DNA of 64,000 nucleotides from Mucilaginibacter sp. L294. Lineage in GTDB: Bacteria; Bacteroidota; Bacteroidia; Sphingobacteriales; Sphingobacteriaceae. Position 1 is the first letter of the stretch, and each line of letters starts with the position of its first letter. The DNA is taken from NCBI RefSeq assembly GCF_001636615.1, contig NZ_LGEK01000014.1, forward strand, positions 38,050-102,049, in the 5' to 3' direction. The position numbers were made by a program, and so were the translations under genes. Below the pieces are notes generated by a model. The model did no database searches and was not told where the DNA came from. It saw only the letters and a program-made list of their open reading frames with translations. Shown one piece after another: positions 1 through 8,726 of the stretch.

Positions 1-1646
1 AGCTCATTATTGACCAGGTGGTACAACTTAACCGCCACGGTGGTGACCAGCATGAATTATGGAAACTGGTGATCATTGAATTCGCATTGGCTGTACTGGC
101 CGATGTGCTGAACCGGGGGATCACCCTCACCGACGGTCTGCTTGGTGACCTGTTTTCTAATTATACTTCGATGCGGATCATGCGCCATGCAACTACGCTC
201 GACCTTGACCAGTTTGAGGATTCTGTCTTTTACGATAAACTGGAAAGGGCAAGGCAACAAACCGTTGGGCGTTCCATTTTGCTTTCGCAGGTCATGAGCC
301 AGGTACAGGACCTGATCTCTATGGTTTTCCTGCTTACCGGTTTGATTGCCTTTAACCCCTGGCTGATCTTGCTATTACTCATAGCGATTATCCCCTCCTT
401 TTTAGGCGAATCCTACTTTAACAGCCAAAACTATGCCCTTACCCGCAGCCAGACACCCGAAAGGCGGGAACTGGATTATGTCCGTTACCTGGGTGCCAGC
501 GATGAGACCGCAAAAGAGGTCAAGATCTTCGGCCTGGCTGATTTTATCATTGACCGCTTTAAGTCACTTTCGGATAAATTCTATGCGGACAACAGTAAAC
601 TCGCGGTTAAACGTTCTTCATGGGGCACCTTCTTTTCCATATTAGGCAGCATTGGATATTACGCTGCTTATGGTTATATTATTTACCAGACCGTTACCGG
701 CAGATCAACCGTGGGCATGCTGACTTTTTTGGCGGGTTCTTTCAGGCAGTTAAGCACGCTAATGGAAAACATGCTAAACAGGTTCACTACGGTTTCACAG
801 GGTGCTATTTACCTGAACGACTTCCTGGAGTTTTTTGAGATCAAACCAAAGATCAGCGTAGCTGTAAATCCTTTACCTTTCCCTAACCCAATCTCAAAGG
901 GCTTCACATTTGAGGATGTAGGTTTCCAATATCATAATTCTGAAACCTGGGCCAACCGCCACCTTAATTTTACTTTACATCCCGGCGAAAAACTGGCTTT
1001 GGTTGGCGAGAACGGTGCGGGGAAAACAACCTTGGTGAAACTGTTGGCACGTTTATACGACCCCACTGAAGGTCGGATCCTCTTAGATGGCATAGATCTG
1101 AAAAATTACCGGATAGAAGACCTGCGGCTGAACTTGGGGATTATTTTTCAGGATTACCTGCGCTACCAGATGACCTTGTCTCAAAACATCGCTGTCGGCA
1201 ACATCAGTCAAATCAATAATGAAACCCTGATCCGCAAAGCCGCGCAGGAAAGCCTCGCGGACGCGCTCGCTGAAAAGCTGCCCGGTCACTATGAGCAGGC
1301 GCTCGGGAGACGTTTTAACAATGGCGTTGAACTCTCCGGCGGGGAATGGCAAAAGGTAGCTTTGGCACGTGCGTATATGAAGGAAGCACAGGTCCTGATC
1401 CTGGATGAGCCAACCGCCGCTTTAGATGCAAGGGCTGAATACGAAGTATTCCAGCGTTTTGCCGAAATGACCAGAGGAAAATCAGCTGTGCTGATCTCTC
1501 ACCGTTTCTCAACGGCGCGCCTTGCCGACCGTATTTTAGTTTTGGATAAGGGATCGGTGATGGAGATCGGCACGCATATCGAACTACTGGCAAAGGACGG
1601 CCGTTATGCCGAGTTGTTCCGTTTACAGGCCATGGGTTATCAATAG
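1..1646 (+). CDS. ABC transporter, fused membrane and ATPase domains (5' truncated)
   Basis: Half-type ABC exporter with a membrane domain followed by an ATPase domain in one chain. The frame is open through base 1, so the true start lies left of the window; the first in-window start (GTG at 18) is only an internal codon. The ATPase carries Walker A GENGAGKTT (about residue 330 from base 18), signature LSGGE (about 438) and Walker B VLILDEP (about 458). The C-terminus ends LFRLQAMGY, a tail I associate from memory with NisT/SpaT-type lanthipeptide exporters. There is no C39 peptidase in the visible part. A peptide or lipid exporter are both possible; the family call is firm, the substrate is inference. 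Confidence 0.85.
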   Translation, partial: LIIDQVVQLNRHGGDQHELWKLVIIEFALAVLADVLNRGITLTDGLLGDLFSNYTSMRIMRHATTLDLDQFEDSVFYDKLERARQQTVGRSILLSQVMSQVQDLISMVFLLTGLIAFNPWLILLLLIAIIPSFLGESYFNSQNYALTRSQTPERRELDYVRYLGASDETAKEVKIFGLADFIIDRFKSLSDKFYADNSKLAVKRSSWGTFFSILGSIGYYAAYGYIIYQTVTGRSTVGMLTFLAGSFRQLSTLMENMLNRFTTVSQGAIYLNDFLEFFEIKPKISVAVNPLPFPNPISKGFTFEDVGFQYHNSETWANRHLNFTLHPGEKLALVGENGAGKTTLVKLLARLYDPTEGRILLDGIDLKNYRIEDLRLNLGIIFQDYLRYQMTLSQNIAVGNISQINNETLIRKAAQESLADALAEKLPGHYEQALGRRFNNGVELSGGEWQKVALARAYMKEAQVLILDEPTAALDARAEYEVFQRFAEMTRGKSAVLISHRFSTARLADRILVLDKGSVMEIGTHIELLAKDGRYAELFRLQAMGYQ

Positions 1647-1852
1647 TGCTCCTATTGCTATATGGATTAACATCAACCTTCGGAGCAAAAAAAATTCGGC
1701 GAAAAGCTTATTATTAACGGCATTTTTTCAATCATCTTTAGAAAGGAAAGGCGGCGACTAATCAGCTGACGAGCAGGGCGACGATTGTTAGTAGGCACTC
1801 AGGCCGGCGAGTATCGTTACGTTTTAAAGGTAACAACTATGTTTCTCCGATG

Positions 1853-2722
1853 CTACCTTTCCAATTCCTCCTCCACCCTCTTCTCTATCTTCCCCTTACA
1901 GTCATCCAAAAACTTCGTATACCCCAAACGCTTGCGGTTAGCGATCCCCTGCCAGCGCCGGTGCGCCTTGCCGATCCGTACGCGAAACACATGCTCCAAA
2001 AATTCCACAATCTCCGTAATGGACACCTGTCCGTTGTTAAGCTGTCCGGTCAGCCATATACCATAAGCGATCTCCACTAAGTTTATACTTTCTCCGGTCC
2101 ATTTCAGGGCACCAACAGGTGCGTTAGATTGAGCCGGCTGTGATGCAGCAGCTGACCCGCCACTACTGCCATTCAATTCGCTGATCTCATTCTGCAGCCA
2201 TTGCTCCAACCGCTCAAATGCCATGAACTTACTCCATAACATATCGCAGCAGGTCGTAAACGTCGGGTCGAGGCCGACCATATCGGGTACCGGGATATCG
2301 ACGGGTTTGCCGCCCCGCACAAAAAGCAGGTGGTCGAGTTCTTTGAGGTCGAACTGATAATACGAATACAGGAACTTGTTTTGCTCCAGGAAGCGATGGA
2401 TATACTTTAACTCCTGTTCGTAAAAGGCTTTTAAAGTTGCCGTATCATTCAGCGGTCGGGCAGTCTCGATCGTAAAGATCTCCATCGCGAAGAAATGTTC
2501 AGCCATAAACTTCGGTTTCTCATATTTAAAAAAGGCGATCTCATCGTCCTGGTTTTTAAAAGCCGTATCCGCAATAAAGCGTTTCAGTTTTTCGAAAGCT
2601 GTTTGGATGCTGTGAAGGGCACCGGTCACTTTGCGAACAGGCAAAGTGCCGAGTTCAGCGTAGACAGACAGTTCTTGTTCTAATTCAGTAAATAGTTTTT
2701 CCGTAAATTTTCTCATCATCAT
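1853..2722 (-). CDS. RteC domain protein
   Basis: About 289 residues, mostly helical. It shows the RteC pattern: an EIAFFKYEKPKF block near the middle, then YSYYQFDLKELDHLLF with a following RGG, and a C-terminal helical part with NRKRLGYTKFLDD. RteC is known from Bacteroides conjugative transposons, where it activates excision genes; many chromosomal homologues have no known role. Three ATG codons in a row (2722, 2719, 2716) are the likely start; an upstream in-frame ATG at 2782 would add an extension unlike the family. It lies 72 bp after the alpha-oxoamine synthase gene on the same strand, so the two may be co-transcribed. No integrase or transfer gene is visible nearby. Confidence 0.8.
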   Translation of the reverse strand: MMMRKFTEKLFTELEQELSVYAELGTLPVRKVTGALHSIQTAFEKLKRFIADTAFKNQDDEIAFFKYEKPKFMAEHFFAMEIFTIETARPLNDTATLKAFYEQELKYIHRFLEQNKFLYSYYQFDLKELDHLLFVRGGKPVDIPVPDMVGLDPTFTTCCDMLWSKFMAFERLEQWLQNEISELNGSSGGSAAASQPAQSNAPVGALKWTGESINLVEIAYGIWLTGQLNNGQVSITEIVEFLEHVFRVRIGKAHRRWQGIANRKRLGYTKFLDDCKGKIEKRVEEELER

Positions 2723-2794
2723 ATTTTTTAGATGAAAATGGTTCCACAAAGAATTGCAGAAACCATCTTCGATGTAAACCAAAAAACATACCTG

Positions 2795-4024
2795 CTATAG
2801 CTTAAATTGTCTTTTGATATCCGACCATACGTTCAACACCTCATCCAAATGCGAGCGCTCATGCAAAGCGGTCACGCCCATGCGGATCCGCGCGTCTTTC
2901 ATTGATACTGCCGGGTAGTTGATCTGGTTGGCATAAACACCCATTTGCTGCATCGCATGGCAGATCCGTGCATTCTTGATCTTATCGCCCACGCGCACCG
3001 GGAAGATGGCCGATTGCGTATCGCCGATATTCAGGCCAAGGCCAAGCAACCCGTGCCGGAAGTAGTCCATATTATCATGCAAAGCGGCCATCCAATACGG
3101 CTGCTCGTCCACCAGTTCGATGGCTTTGACGATGGCCAATGCTGCGGGCGTTGAGCTGGCAGAGAACAGGTGCTGCCTGCTTTGGTACTTCAGGTAGTTG
3201 ACCATCTCTTTACCAGCTACGACATAGCCGCCAATATGCCCGAACGTTTTGCTGAAAGTACCGGTAATGAGGTCAACATCGTTCCAGGCATCACAGGCCT
3301 CGATCAGTCCGCGGCCCGTTTTACCGATCACGCCGGTACCATGTGCATCATCAACCATCAGTTTCGCGCCGTATTTTTTGCAGAGCGTGATGATCTCCGG
3401 TAAGGGCGCCAGGTCACCATCCTGCGAGTACACGCCGTCAATGATGACCAATACCAGCGGGTGTTTCCCTTTAGATAGCTGCAAGATGTGCTCGTAGGCA
3501 TCCAGATCATTATGCCTGACGGTTTTTCGGTTCACCCGCTGGCAACCTTCCAGGACGCTGGTATGCACGCCGGCATCCAGGATCACCAGATCGTCTTTGG
3601 TCAGGATGCATTGCAGGGAGGCACTGTTGGAGGTATAGCCGGTCGTATAAATGATCGCGTGTTCTTTCCGGAAGAAACCGGCGATCTTTTTTTCCAGCAG
3701 CTCGTGGTAATCGTAATGCCCGCCGATGGCCGGGGAGGCTCCTGCCCCGGCGCCGTACTTCGATATCCCGTCAACGGCGGCTTGTTTGACCAGCGGGTGT
3801 TGGGTAAAGCCGAGGTAATCGTTGGACACGAGGCTGATCATTTTTTTGCCCCCCATCTCGATCACCGGGCCGCAGCCGGTTGAGGTAACCAGCCGGTAAT
3901 TTAATTGTCCTTTTGCCAGTTGGTCGTCCAGGTACGCCTGGAACATTTTCGCCCTCCCCCAGGCATCCATGCCCGGGATGTACTCGAAATCCCGGAAACT
4001 GTTGTTGTCAAAATTTTGCTTCAT
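2795..4024 (-). CDS. Alpha-oxoamine synthase family PLP enzyme (BioF/KBL/SPT-like)
   Basis: 409-residue PLP-dependent enzyme of the group that condenses an amino acid with an acyl-CoA (8-amino-7-oxononanoate synthase, 2-amino-3-ketobutyrate CoA ligase, serine palmitoyltransferase). Visible marks are SLVSNDYLGF near the N-terminus, the cofactor-binding VDDAHGTGVIG, and GTFSKTFGHIGGY with the lysine that holds PLP. Start ATG at 4024 gives MKQNF; a longer frame to 4138 exists but adds residues unlike the family. No other biotin genes are near, so BioF is not supported; a role in lipid or secondary metabolism is possible. A promoter-like element lies about 140 bp upstream. The RteC gene follows downstream. 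Confidence 0.85.
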   Translation of the reverse strand: MKQNFDNNSFRDFEYIPGMDAWGRAKMFQAYLDDQLAKGQLNYRLVTSTGCGPVIEMGGKKMISLVSNDYLGFTQHPLVKQAAVDGISKYGAGAGASPAIGGHYDYHELLEKKIAGFFRKEHAIIYTTGYTSNSASLQCILTKDDLVILDAGVHTSVLEGCQRVNRKTVRHNDLDAYEHILQLSKGKHPLVLVIIDGVYSQDGDLAPLPEIITLCKKYGAKLMVDDAHGTGVIGKTGRGLIEACDAWNDVDLITGTFSKTFGHIGGYVVAGKEMVNYLKYQSRQHLFSASSTPAALAIVKAIELVDEQPYWMAALHDNMDYFRHGLLGLGLNIGDTQSAIFPVRVGDKIKNARICHAMQQMGVYANQINYPAVSMKDARIRMGVTALHERSHLDEVLNVWSDIKRQFKL

Positions 4025-4161
4025 ATTTCTGATGATTTTGAAGCAAAGGAATAAGGTATTTGAGCTGGTGAAGAGTGTTAACACCTGGGATACACCAACG
4101 CTCCCGTTATCCCGAAGCATATTAACCCGTGAAAACACCTTATGTAAAACAGAAGCTACAA

Positions 4162-4191
4162 AAACCTATAAGTGGCTGTTATACGAACAAA
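4162..4191 (-). promoter_or_regulatory. Candidate Bacteroidota promoter for the alpha-oxoamine synthase gene
   Basis: On the minus strand there is TTTG (-33 type), a 19-bp spacer, then TAGGTTT (-7 type), close to the Bacteroidota consensus TTTG-N19-TAnnTTTG. It sits about 140 bp before the start at 4024. The rest of the 301-bp gap (4025-4325) shows nothing else I can name. Confidence 0.35.
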
Positions 4192-4325
4192 GCGATTAAA
4201 AACTCAGTTTGTATTGTAGTGTAATTTCCCGCTCTGCGATTTAATTACCTCATGTTAATTTCCACTGTGTAAATTTCATTAAATCCGTCGGGTTGATGGT
4301 CTTAGATGATGGATCCGTCTTTGCC

Positions 4326-4997
4326 TTAACCTGCTATCATTACCCGTTTAAAGCGAAGGTACTTATGATCGATAATATCAAAGTCGTATATGATGTTGTG
4401 CTCACCTTCGCTGACGTAATCGCCATTTTCATCGTTGCCATTTAGATAGGCCAGGTTTATAGAAAGCGTCTGGCTATCTTTATTAAAGGTCACAATCATG
4501 TAATAGTGGCCGTCTTTGTCGTTAAATTCCGGGCTGTTATTTTCTCCCTTATCAAACAGTTTAGCCGATTTTATTCTGAGCAGGCTCCTGACAAATGCAG
4601 GCCGGAAAAGCTTAGAGCGATAACGCTCAAAATCCCTTTCAGAAAAAAGTCCCGGGCCATTTTGAACTTTTTTCAATTCTGCGTCAGTATCAAAAATAGC
4701 ATACCATATCTGCGTGGAGTCTGCATTAAGCGGAAGGTTGAAATAACTCTTGAGCTTGGGTATATCTTTGTCATTTACCGCATTGCGAAAGTTTCTAAAA
4801 TCATCGAGCCATGTATTTACTTCGGGGTACTGTTTTATGGTGCCTGCAAGGTTAGCAGAGCCAGCAGCCTGTGTTTTATCCGGATTCCTGCTTGTGTCAG
4901 ATTTAGTTTGTTTGCCAGTACTATTACAGGCAGAAGTTATAGCTAATACGATTACAATGCCTGATACATTAAAAAGGGTATGTGTTTTCATAAGCAT
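4326..4997 (-). CDS. Putative lipoprotein of unknown function
   Basis: About 223 residues. The N-terminus is a hydrophobic signal ending in a lipobox (TSAC, Cys24), so it is likely lipid-anchored. The mature part begins with a polar linker rich in Lys, Asp and Ser, then a mixed globular region ending in repeated aromatic and charged segments (DGHYYMIVTFNKD, FDIIDHKYLRFKRV). I do not recognise a family. The start may be ATG 4997 or 4991. It is a single gene flanked by gaps on both sides, with the rhomboid gene divergent to it. Confidence 0.75.
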   Translation of the reverse strand: MLMKTHTLFNVSGIVIVLAITSACNSTGKQTKSDTSRNPDKTQAAGSANLAGTIKQYPEVNTWLDDFRNFRNAVNDKDIPKLKSYFNLPLNADSTQIWYAIFDTDAELKKVQNGPGLFSERDFERYRSKLFRPAFVRSLLRIKSAKLFDKGENNSPEFNDKDGHYYMIVTFNKDSQTLSINLAYLNGNDENGDYVSEGEHNIIYDFDIIDHKYLRFKRVMIAG

Positions 4998-5212
4998 AAA
5001 AGTGGGTGCGGAATAAAATTAAGGCTGCGAATCGTTTTTTACGTCCTGCAATCGAAGTAGGATCAGGTTCATGTTTTGAATATTTATTTATTAATAACAG
5101 TATAAATGCGTTTTGTTCAATGTTTATTCAGCGGAAGAGATGAACAGTAAACTAATAGCAGTAAACAAAAGCTTTCCAGAGCTGTATTATTATTTACCTT
5201 TCCTTAAACCAT

Positions 5213-6670
5213 ATGGCAAAATTCGACCAAGACTTTCCAATAACCGGACTTTCCAAAAAGCAATTTCTGGTAATCGCTTTTGAAACCATTAAATATCTCG
5301 GCTGGCGCATCCGGTTTGTATCTGATGCCGGAGTGATTGCCTATACCCAAAACAGTGAGTATGCATGGAACGGCGAAATCATCGTTAAGCTGGGAAATGA
5401 TATGGCTAATGTCCAGTGCGGCCCGATTTCTAACATGGTCAGTGATGCCGGACAAAGTGAACAAGCGGTTAATCAATATATTGCTGCTTTTGAAAAGATG
5501 AAGTTTGCTATTACGGAAGATGAAATAAGCGAAAAATATAAAGTTTATAAGAAAGACTTTGTGCCGCCTTATGAAGATATCTTAAAGCCCGATATCAGGC
5601 CAAAGTATAGTTTTTCCGGCGGTTATTTATCATTCTTTAAACCAGCCGAAGGTTATTTTGTAACGCCCATCCTGATTGACCTGAATATTTTAATATTTCT
5701 AGCCATGTTGTGCACGGGTGTATCCTTTTTCGAGCCCAGCGCAGTAAGTATGATCCGGTGGGGCGCTAATGCAACGTTGGCAACGCCTAATGGCCAATGG
5801 TGGCGCTTGATCACCAACTGCTTTATCCATTTTGGATTTTTCCACCTGCTGATGAATATGTATGCCCTTGTTTTTGTCGGGCTGTTTTTAGAGCCGTTCC
5901 TGGGCAAAGCAAAATTTATAATTGCTTACATGCTTACGGGTATCATTGCAAGCCTGGCCAGTCTTTGGTGGCACGATCACACGGTTAGTGCTGGGGCATC
6001 GGGGGCCATATTCGGGATGTATGGCGTCTTTCTTGCGCTTTTATCAACCAACCATATTGAACGCGGGATGCGCAAAGGGCTGTTGGTTAATATAGGCATA
6101 TTTGTAGTTTATAACCTCGCCTATGGAAGTTTAAAAGGGGGAATTGATAATGCAGCGCATATAGGTGGCCTCGTTAGCGGTTTGATCATCGGTTATGCCT
6201 TTATGCCATCTTTGAGACAACCGGATAATGTTAAGAGACAATGGCTAACCCTGTTATTCGTATCTATTGTTGCCATCTGTTTGGCTACTATCGCTTGTTT
6301 AAACCTGAGTCAAAGTGACCGGTTTATATATGAAAAAAGGATCGCTGAATTTAACCAGATTGAAGATAGCGCCTTAACTGCATTAAAAGATGCCGACTAT
6401 AAGCCGGACGAAACACTTCTCGAAGAACTTCAACAAGGCCTTATTTATTGGACTAAGGGTATTAGTCTTGCTAAAGAGCTGGATCATCTGAAACTATCAG
6501 ATAGGTTACATCGACGCAACCGGCTATTGATTCAATATTGCCAGTTAAGGATAGAAAGTTATCAATTAATGGAACAAAATATTAAACTGGGAAAAGGACA
6601 TACCACCCCAGAATTAAAACAGATTAAAGAGCAAATTACCTCAACTATTCATCAGTTACCATCAAGGTAG
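5213..6670 (+). CDS. Rhomboid family intramembrane serine protease
   Basis: 485 residues. An N-terminal soluble part of about 130 residues precedes a six-helix membrane core. The catalytic pair is visible: SAGASGAIFG (serine at about residue 263) and NAAHIGGLVSG (histidine at about 315), together with the conserved LITNCFIHFGFFHLLMNMYAL segment. A C-terminal cytoplasmic-looking helical tail of about 110 residues follows. Rhomboids cut membrane proteins within the bilayer; the substrate cannot be told from sequence. Gene alone in its transcription unit, divergent from the lipoprotein at 4326-4997. The extra soluble domains are common in Bacteroidota rhomboids. Confidence 0.92.
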   Translation: MAKFDQDFPITGLSKKQFLVIAFETIKYLGWRIRFVSDAGVIAYTQNSEYAWNGEIIVKLGNDMANVQCGPISNMVSDAGQSEQAVNQYIAAFEKMKFAITEDEISEKYKVYKKDFVPPYEDILKPDIRPKYSFSGGYLSFFKPAEGYFVTPILIDLNILIFLAMLCTGVSFFEPSAVSMIRWGANATLATPNGQWWRLITNCFIHFGFFHLLMNMYALVFVGLFLEPFLGKAKFIIAYMLTGIIASLASLWWHDHTVSAGASGAIFGMYGVFLALLSTNHIERGMRKGLLVNIGIFVVYNLAYGSLKGGIDNAAHIGGLVSGLIIGYAFMPSLRQPDNVKRQWLTLLFVSIVAICLATIACLNLSQSDRFIYEKRIAEFNQIEDSALTALKDADYKPDETLLEELQQGLIYWTKGISLAKELDHLKLSDRLHRRNRLLIQYCQLRIESYQLMEQNIKLGKGHTTPELKQIKEQITSTIHQLPSR

Positions 6671-6810
6671 CAGCATTGCAGTTGGAGCCAATAAATTAAA
6701 CATACTAAACCCTATTATTGAACAGCAAGTTTGAAAAATTACTTCTAAAATCAATTAAAATTATACCGGCAAAGCTTTTGGTAGATTGCAACAGTGAGGA
6801 ATTCAGCTAT

Positions 6811-7317
6811 CTATTGTTCGAAAAGATCGAACCACCAGTCTCCTCCTTTTATAAACAATATGGAAACGATCAGTCCCAGGAAAATGTAAAGTATTATTTG
6901 TTTTAATAATAACTTATTCTTTTGTGCTTTCTCAACTGGAAGGCTTTTGTTCCGGAAAAACAGGACATACCTTAAAATAAAGAACACTAATGCGGTGATA
7001 ATGCCGGAAGGAATGCCGACAAACACTACTAAAAGCCTTGACCATGTATCCCATATTGAATAGATATACCAAAAGCTGGCAAATAAAATAGCATTCAGAA
7101 AAGTGAACAATAAGTATTGGGTGAAACGAGGTCCGGTAAGGCCATAGAGCAATAACAAGATAGCTGCGCCAAGGCTGGTAAACGTCCATTGGTAGTCTGA
7201 TATATAGGAAGCAATGGAATGCTCCTTGGGATAGATAACAAGGAGGTTTATAATAGCAATGACCATTCCGGCTATAAGAATTATTTTTCTGGATTTACTG
7301 TAATTAGATATTTTCAT
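6811..7317 (-). CDS. Small multi-pass membrane protein
   Basis: About 168 residues from ATG 7317 (an upstream ATG at 7359 would add 14 polar residues). Five hydrophobic stretches are likely membrane helices: IILIAGMVIAIINLLVI, FTSLGAAILLLLYGL, YLLFTFLNAILFASFWY, LLVVFVGIPSGIITALVFFI and, after a basic loop, ILYIFLGLIVSILF. No family recognised. A TTG-initiated frame on the other strand (6718-6906) overlaps its 3' end and is probably not a gene. Divergent from the next gene, sharing a 146-bp intergenic region. Confidence 0.7.
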   Translation of the reverse strand: MKISNYSKSRKIILIAGMVIAIINLLVIYPKEHSIASYISDYQWTFTSLGAAILLLLYGLTGPRFTQYLLFTFLNAILFASFWYIYSIWDTWSRLLVVFVGIPSGIITALVFFILRYVLFFRNKSLPVEKAQKNKLLLKQIILYIFLGLIVSILFIKGGDWWFDLFEQ

Positions 7318-7463
7318 AGGTTCAGATTTAGGGGGACGATGCCTAACAAGCGTATCCATTAACAGGCTTCACTGATTTTACAATATTAATTATATATTTC
7401 CTTGCTCAAACAATTACAGGCGAGTTTGTTATTGTAACAATAAACGATCACAAACGATATACT

Positions 7464-8648
7464 ATGCGACAATTGCTTATTGTTTTTATGCTTTTTCCCA
7501 TGCTTGGATATACCCAAAGAAACGAAGGACAACAACTTTATTTAACTGCCGCAGGTGTTGTAACAACACAAAAAAGTGAATTAAAATGTGTGCCAAACGA
7601 TGACCTTTCGCAAGGTTACACGCACACTTACGATTGCAATGCAACAGACGGTAAGCTCACCAAACAGCTAAGCCTTGATATTCATGTGGCTCAATCAATA
7701 AATAATGATCTGTATGCTGCTTATCAGAAGCACCAACCGGATTTCGGAGAATACCTGCTCGGCGAGTTTAAAGATGGAAAACCCTATAATGGCTTTTTCA
7801 GGGCTTCCCGGGAAAAGGTAAACGAATGGCTGATGTTTGACTTTTATAAAAACGGAACATTGGTCAGCCAGTTATACAATGACCTGCATAAGACCATAGC
7901 GGGCAAAGACAACCGGTTAAATTTCATTACGCTGGATGCGGAAGGTAATTTCGTAAATGGCAAGCTCCAAAAGGGCATTACCATCACACCGCTCCATATC
8001 AAAAAGGCAGCTGGAGAAATAGTATCCTTCGTGGACAATTTCAAAACAGCTCACCTGATAATCGATCTTTATGCGGAAAACTATGGTGAATTTATAAAAG
8101 TGTTACCGGTGACAGACGGCTTTTTGATATCCAGTATGGAAAGAAATAGTCTAAAGGTTACCTTTGATAAAGGAGGAAGGTCATTGACCTACTTTGACAG
8201 CAATCAAAAGCAAGTCAGTACGGTCACTATGGTACAGGCTGAACTCACACAGAAAGATGGCATAGACCCAAAACGTTCTTATACCTATTTCGAAAAAGAC
8301 GGTAAGCTCTATAAAGAGCAGGTAAAAAATCCGGCAGCACTTTCAGATAATCATGATTATGATCTATTAAATTCGATTGCAAGTGCGCTTTATAACAATG
8401 TGCCACTTGGCACAACTGATTTCGTGCAGGTAATGGAGCAAGGCAGGCATAGTGTCGGTATCTTGGGCTACCACGCCATAGATGAGGGTAAAGAATATGG
8501 TTATGTTTACCGAAAGGGGGATAAAGAAAACACGTACAGCTTAGATGTCTATCAGGATGGAAAAGTTTATAAGCCCAACCAATATAGCATCAGGAACAAA
8601 ACGCTTCGTGAGCTTATCACCATCCTTAAATCTAAACCGTTAGATTAA
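7464..8648 (+). CDS. Exported protein of unknown function
   Basis: 394 residues with a short Sec signal peptide (hydrophobic LLIVFMLFPMLGYTQ, cleavage likely after TQ). The body is rich in beta-like segments with repeated G-x-F/L-x-x-G-K motifs (GEFKDGKPYNGFF, DAEGNFVNGKLQKGI) that recall MORN/YwqK-type repeats of Bacteroidota, but the match is loose. No catalytic motif seen. It stands alone after the divergent membrane protein gene; no terminator was clear downstream (8649-8726). Confidence 0.7.
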   Translation: MRQLLIVFMLFPMLGYTQRNEGQQLYLTAAGVVTTQKSELKCVPNDDLSQGYTHTYDCNATDGKLTKQLSLDIHVAQSINNDLYAAYQKHQPDFGEYLLGEFKDGKPYNGFFRASREKVNEWLMFDFYKNGTLVSQLYNDLHKTIAGKDNRLNFITLDAEGNFVNGKLQKGITITPLHIKKAAGEIVSFVDNFKTAHLIIDLYAENYGEFIKVLPVTDGFLISSMERNSLKVTFDKGGRSLTYFDSNQKQVSTVTMVQAELTQKDGIDPKRSYTYFEKDGKLYKEQVKNPAALSDNHDYDLLNSIASALYNNVPLGTTDFVQVMEQGRHSVGILGYHAIDEGKEYGYVYRKGDKENTYSLDVYQDGKVYKPNQYSIRNKTLRELITILKSKPLD

Positions 8649-8726
8649 TTAAAATATCACGATTTCCGGAATAATCAGGTTTTTCACCGCTACTCATCTC
8701 GCCGAAGCGTTCGCTTCAGCATCGCG

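Noticed and set aside
3488..3883. Plus-strand frame of 131 residues.
   Set aside because: Antisense to the alpha-oxoamine synthase gene, whose motifs are unambiguous.
1853..4024. A complete integrative conjugative element around the RteC gene.
   Set aside because: No integrase, relaxase, tra gene or attachment repeat is visible in the window.
2795..4024. Biotin operon reading of the BioF-like enzyme.
   Set aside because: No bioA, bioB, bioC or bioD neighbour, and the family has several other reactions.
6718..6906. Plus-strand frame of 62 residues after the rhomboid gene.
   Set aside because: It starts with TTG, overlaps the better-supported membrane protein gene on the other strand and has no recognisable features.
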